Positions 6,038 to 6,334 of a stretch of DNA of 6,334 nucleotides are shown here, in pieces. The notes beneath the pieces were generated by a model. It was not told where the DNA came from, made no database searches, and saw only the letters and a program-made list of their open reading frames with translations. The stretch covers positions 1 through 6,334 of the forward strand of contig JAEZVM010000362.1 in assembly GCA_023420795.1 (NCBI GenBank). The letters run 5' to 3'. This DNA comes from Pseudomonadota bacterium (lineage in GTDB: Bacteria; Pseudomonadota; Gammaproteobacteria; Burkholderiales; Burkholderiaceae_D). The position numbers and the translations under genes are program-made. The stretch's first letter is position 1. Each line of letters begins with the position of its first letter.

Positions 6038-6113
6038 GACAACGGAATTGTCTGGAAGACGACCTTCTCGCTATAGTTTTGGCTGACTGATAGTAGTTGT
6101 AACGTCGTGTTAC
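6038..6113 (+). promoter_or_regulatory. Candidate promoter and two short inverted repeats upstream of the PAS gene
   Basis: TTGTCT (6048-6053) and TATAGT (6072-6077), 18 bp apart, form a plausible sigma70 promoter. The -35 is the right half of an inverted repeat GACAA-N5-TTGTC (6038-6052). A second inverted repeat of the same geometry, GTAAC-N5-GTTAC (6099-6113), lies just after the expected start. Both could be operators; 5-bp arms also arise by chance. The remaining leader to 6213 shows nothing else I can support. Confidence 0.3.
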
Positions 6114-6213
6114 GATCTGACATATCGGGACCATCCCAGCGCTACTCGGTGACACGAGAAGATCGCTCTCCCGGAAGTTCGCCTGATTCGACAGCTCTCC
6201 GGCCACGAAAACC

Positions 6214-6334
6214 ATGAATCTCACCTCCGCGCAGCTCAACGGTATTCTCGGCATCGCCGATGACGCGATCATCTGCATCGATGGCGCGCAGAAGATCATC
6301 CTGTTCAACCAGGGTGCGGAGCGGGTATTCGGTT
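6214..6334 (+). CDS. PAS-domain sensory protein, N-terminus only (runs off window)
   Basis: The visible 40 residues, beginning MNLTSAQLNGILGIADDAII and continuing through a CIDG turn and an LFNQGAERVFG segment, match the opening of a PAS domain: a helix, a beta strand with the DDAII-x-x-ID pattern, then I-x-x-FN-x-x-AE-x-x-FG. Such N-terminal PAS domains usually belong to cytoplasmic sensor kinases, diguanylate cyclases/phosphodiesterases or sigma54 activators; the output domain is beyond the window. The ATG at 6214 is the only ATG in frame after the stop at 6184-6186, but no clear Shine-Dalgarno precedes it. It is separated from cbbP by 297 bp containing a terminator candidate and a repeat, so it is probably not part of the cbb operon. 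Confidence 0.75.
   Translation, partial: MNLTSAQLNGILGIADDAIICIDGAQKIILFNQGAERVFG

Noticed and set aside
6030..6308. A 92-codon minus-strand frame across the leader and start of the PAS gene
   Set aside because: It has no recognisable domain and overlaps the well-supported PAS reading on the + strand.

Overview
The window holds a nearly complete red-type (Form IC) Calvin-Benson-Bassham operon on the + strand, flanked by two partial genes. The gene families, the order cbbL-S-X-Y-F-P, the divergent LysR gene upstream and the GC-rich codon use point to a proteobacterium, most likely a betaproteobacterium related to the Cupriavidus/Burkholderiales-Rhodocyclales type of autotroph. The CbbL sequence is recognisably close to that lineage from memory; I could not run a search, so the taxonomy is an inference.

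Layout. Positions 1-56 (minus strand) are the first 18 codons of a LysR-type regulator, almost certainly cbbR, with a TTG start. The 128-bp divergent intergenic region (57-184) carries two perfect TNA-N7-TNA LysR boxes, exactly 21 bp apart, the second overlapping the -35 of a good candidate cbbL promoter. Then follow cbbL (185-1648), cbbS (1666-2088), a 94-bp gap, cbbX (2183-3100), cbbY (3085-3852, overlapping cbbX by 16 bp), a 131-bp gap filled by a long three-tier hairpin repeat, cbbF (3984-5024) and cbbP (5032-5916). A small hairpin-plus-T-tract terminator candidate overlaps the cbbP stop. A second, degraded copy of the hairpin repeat lies at about 5947-6028. After a leader with a candidate promoter and two short inverted repeats, a PAS-domain sensor gene begins at 6214 and runs off the end.

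How the genes work together. CbbP makes ribulose-1,5-bisphosphate (RuBP), and CbbL8S8 fixes CO2 onto it. CbbX is the AAA+ activase that frees red-type RuBisCO from inhibitory sugar phosphates. CbbY destroys the misfire inhibitor xylulose-1,5-bisphosphate. CbbF feeds the regenerative phase from fructose/sedoheptulose bisphosphate. CbbR would switch the set on according to metabolite state.

What stands out. Most of the window is a textbook operon, and I do not see a wholly new system. The most notable points are: (i) CbbF lacks the acidic Glu-Glu pair of the class I FBPase metal/catalytic site (it reads Ser-Ala-Gly instead of Ser-Glu-Glu) and carries other changes at normally conserved positions; (ii) the two palindromic repeat copies bracket exactly the cbbF-cbbP block, at the two places where Cupriavidus-type operons have extra genes (cbbE, and cbbT onward) that are missing here; (iii) the two CbbR boxes are on the same helical face at the cbbL promoter.
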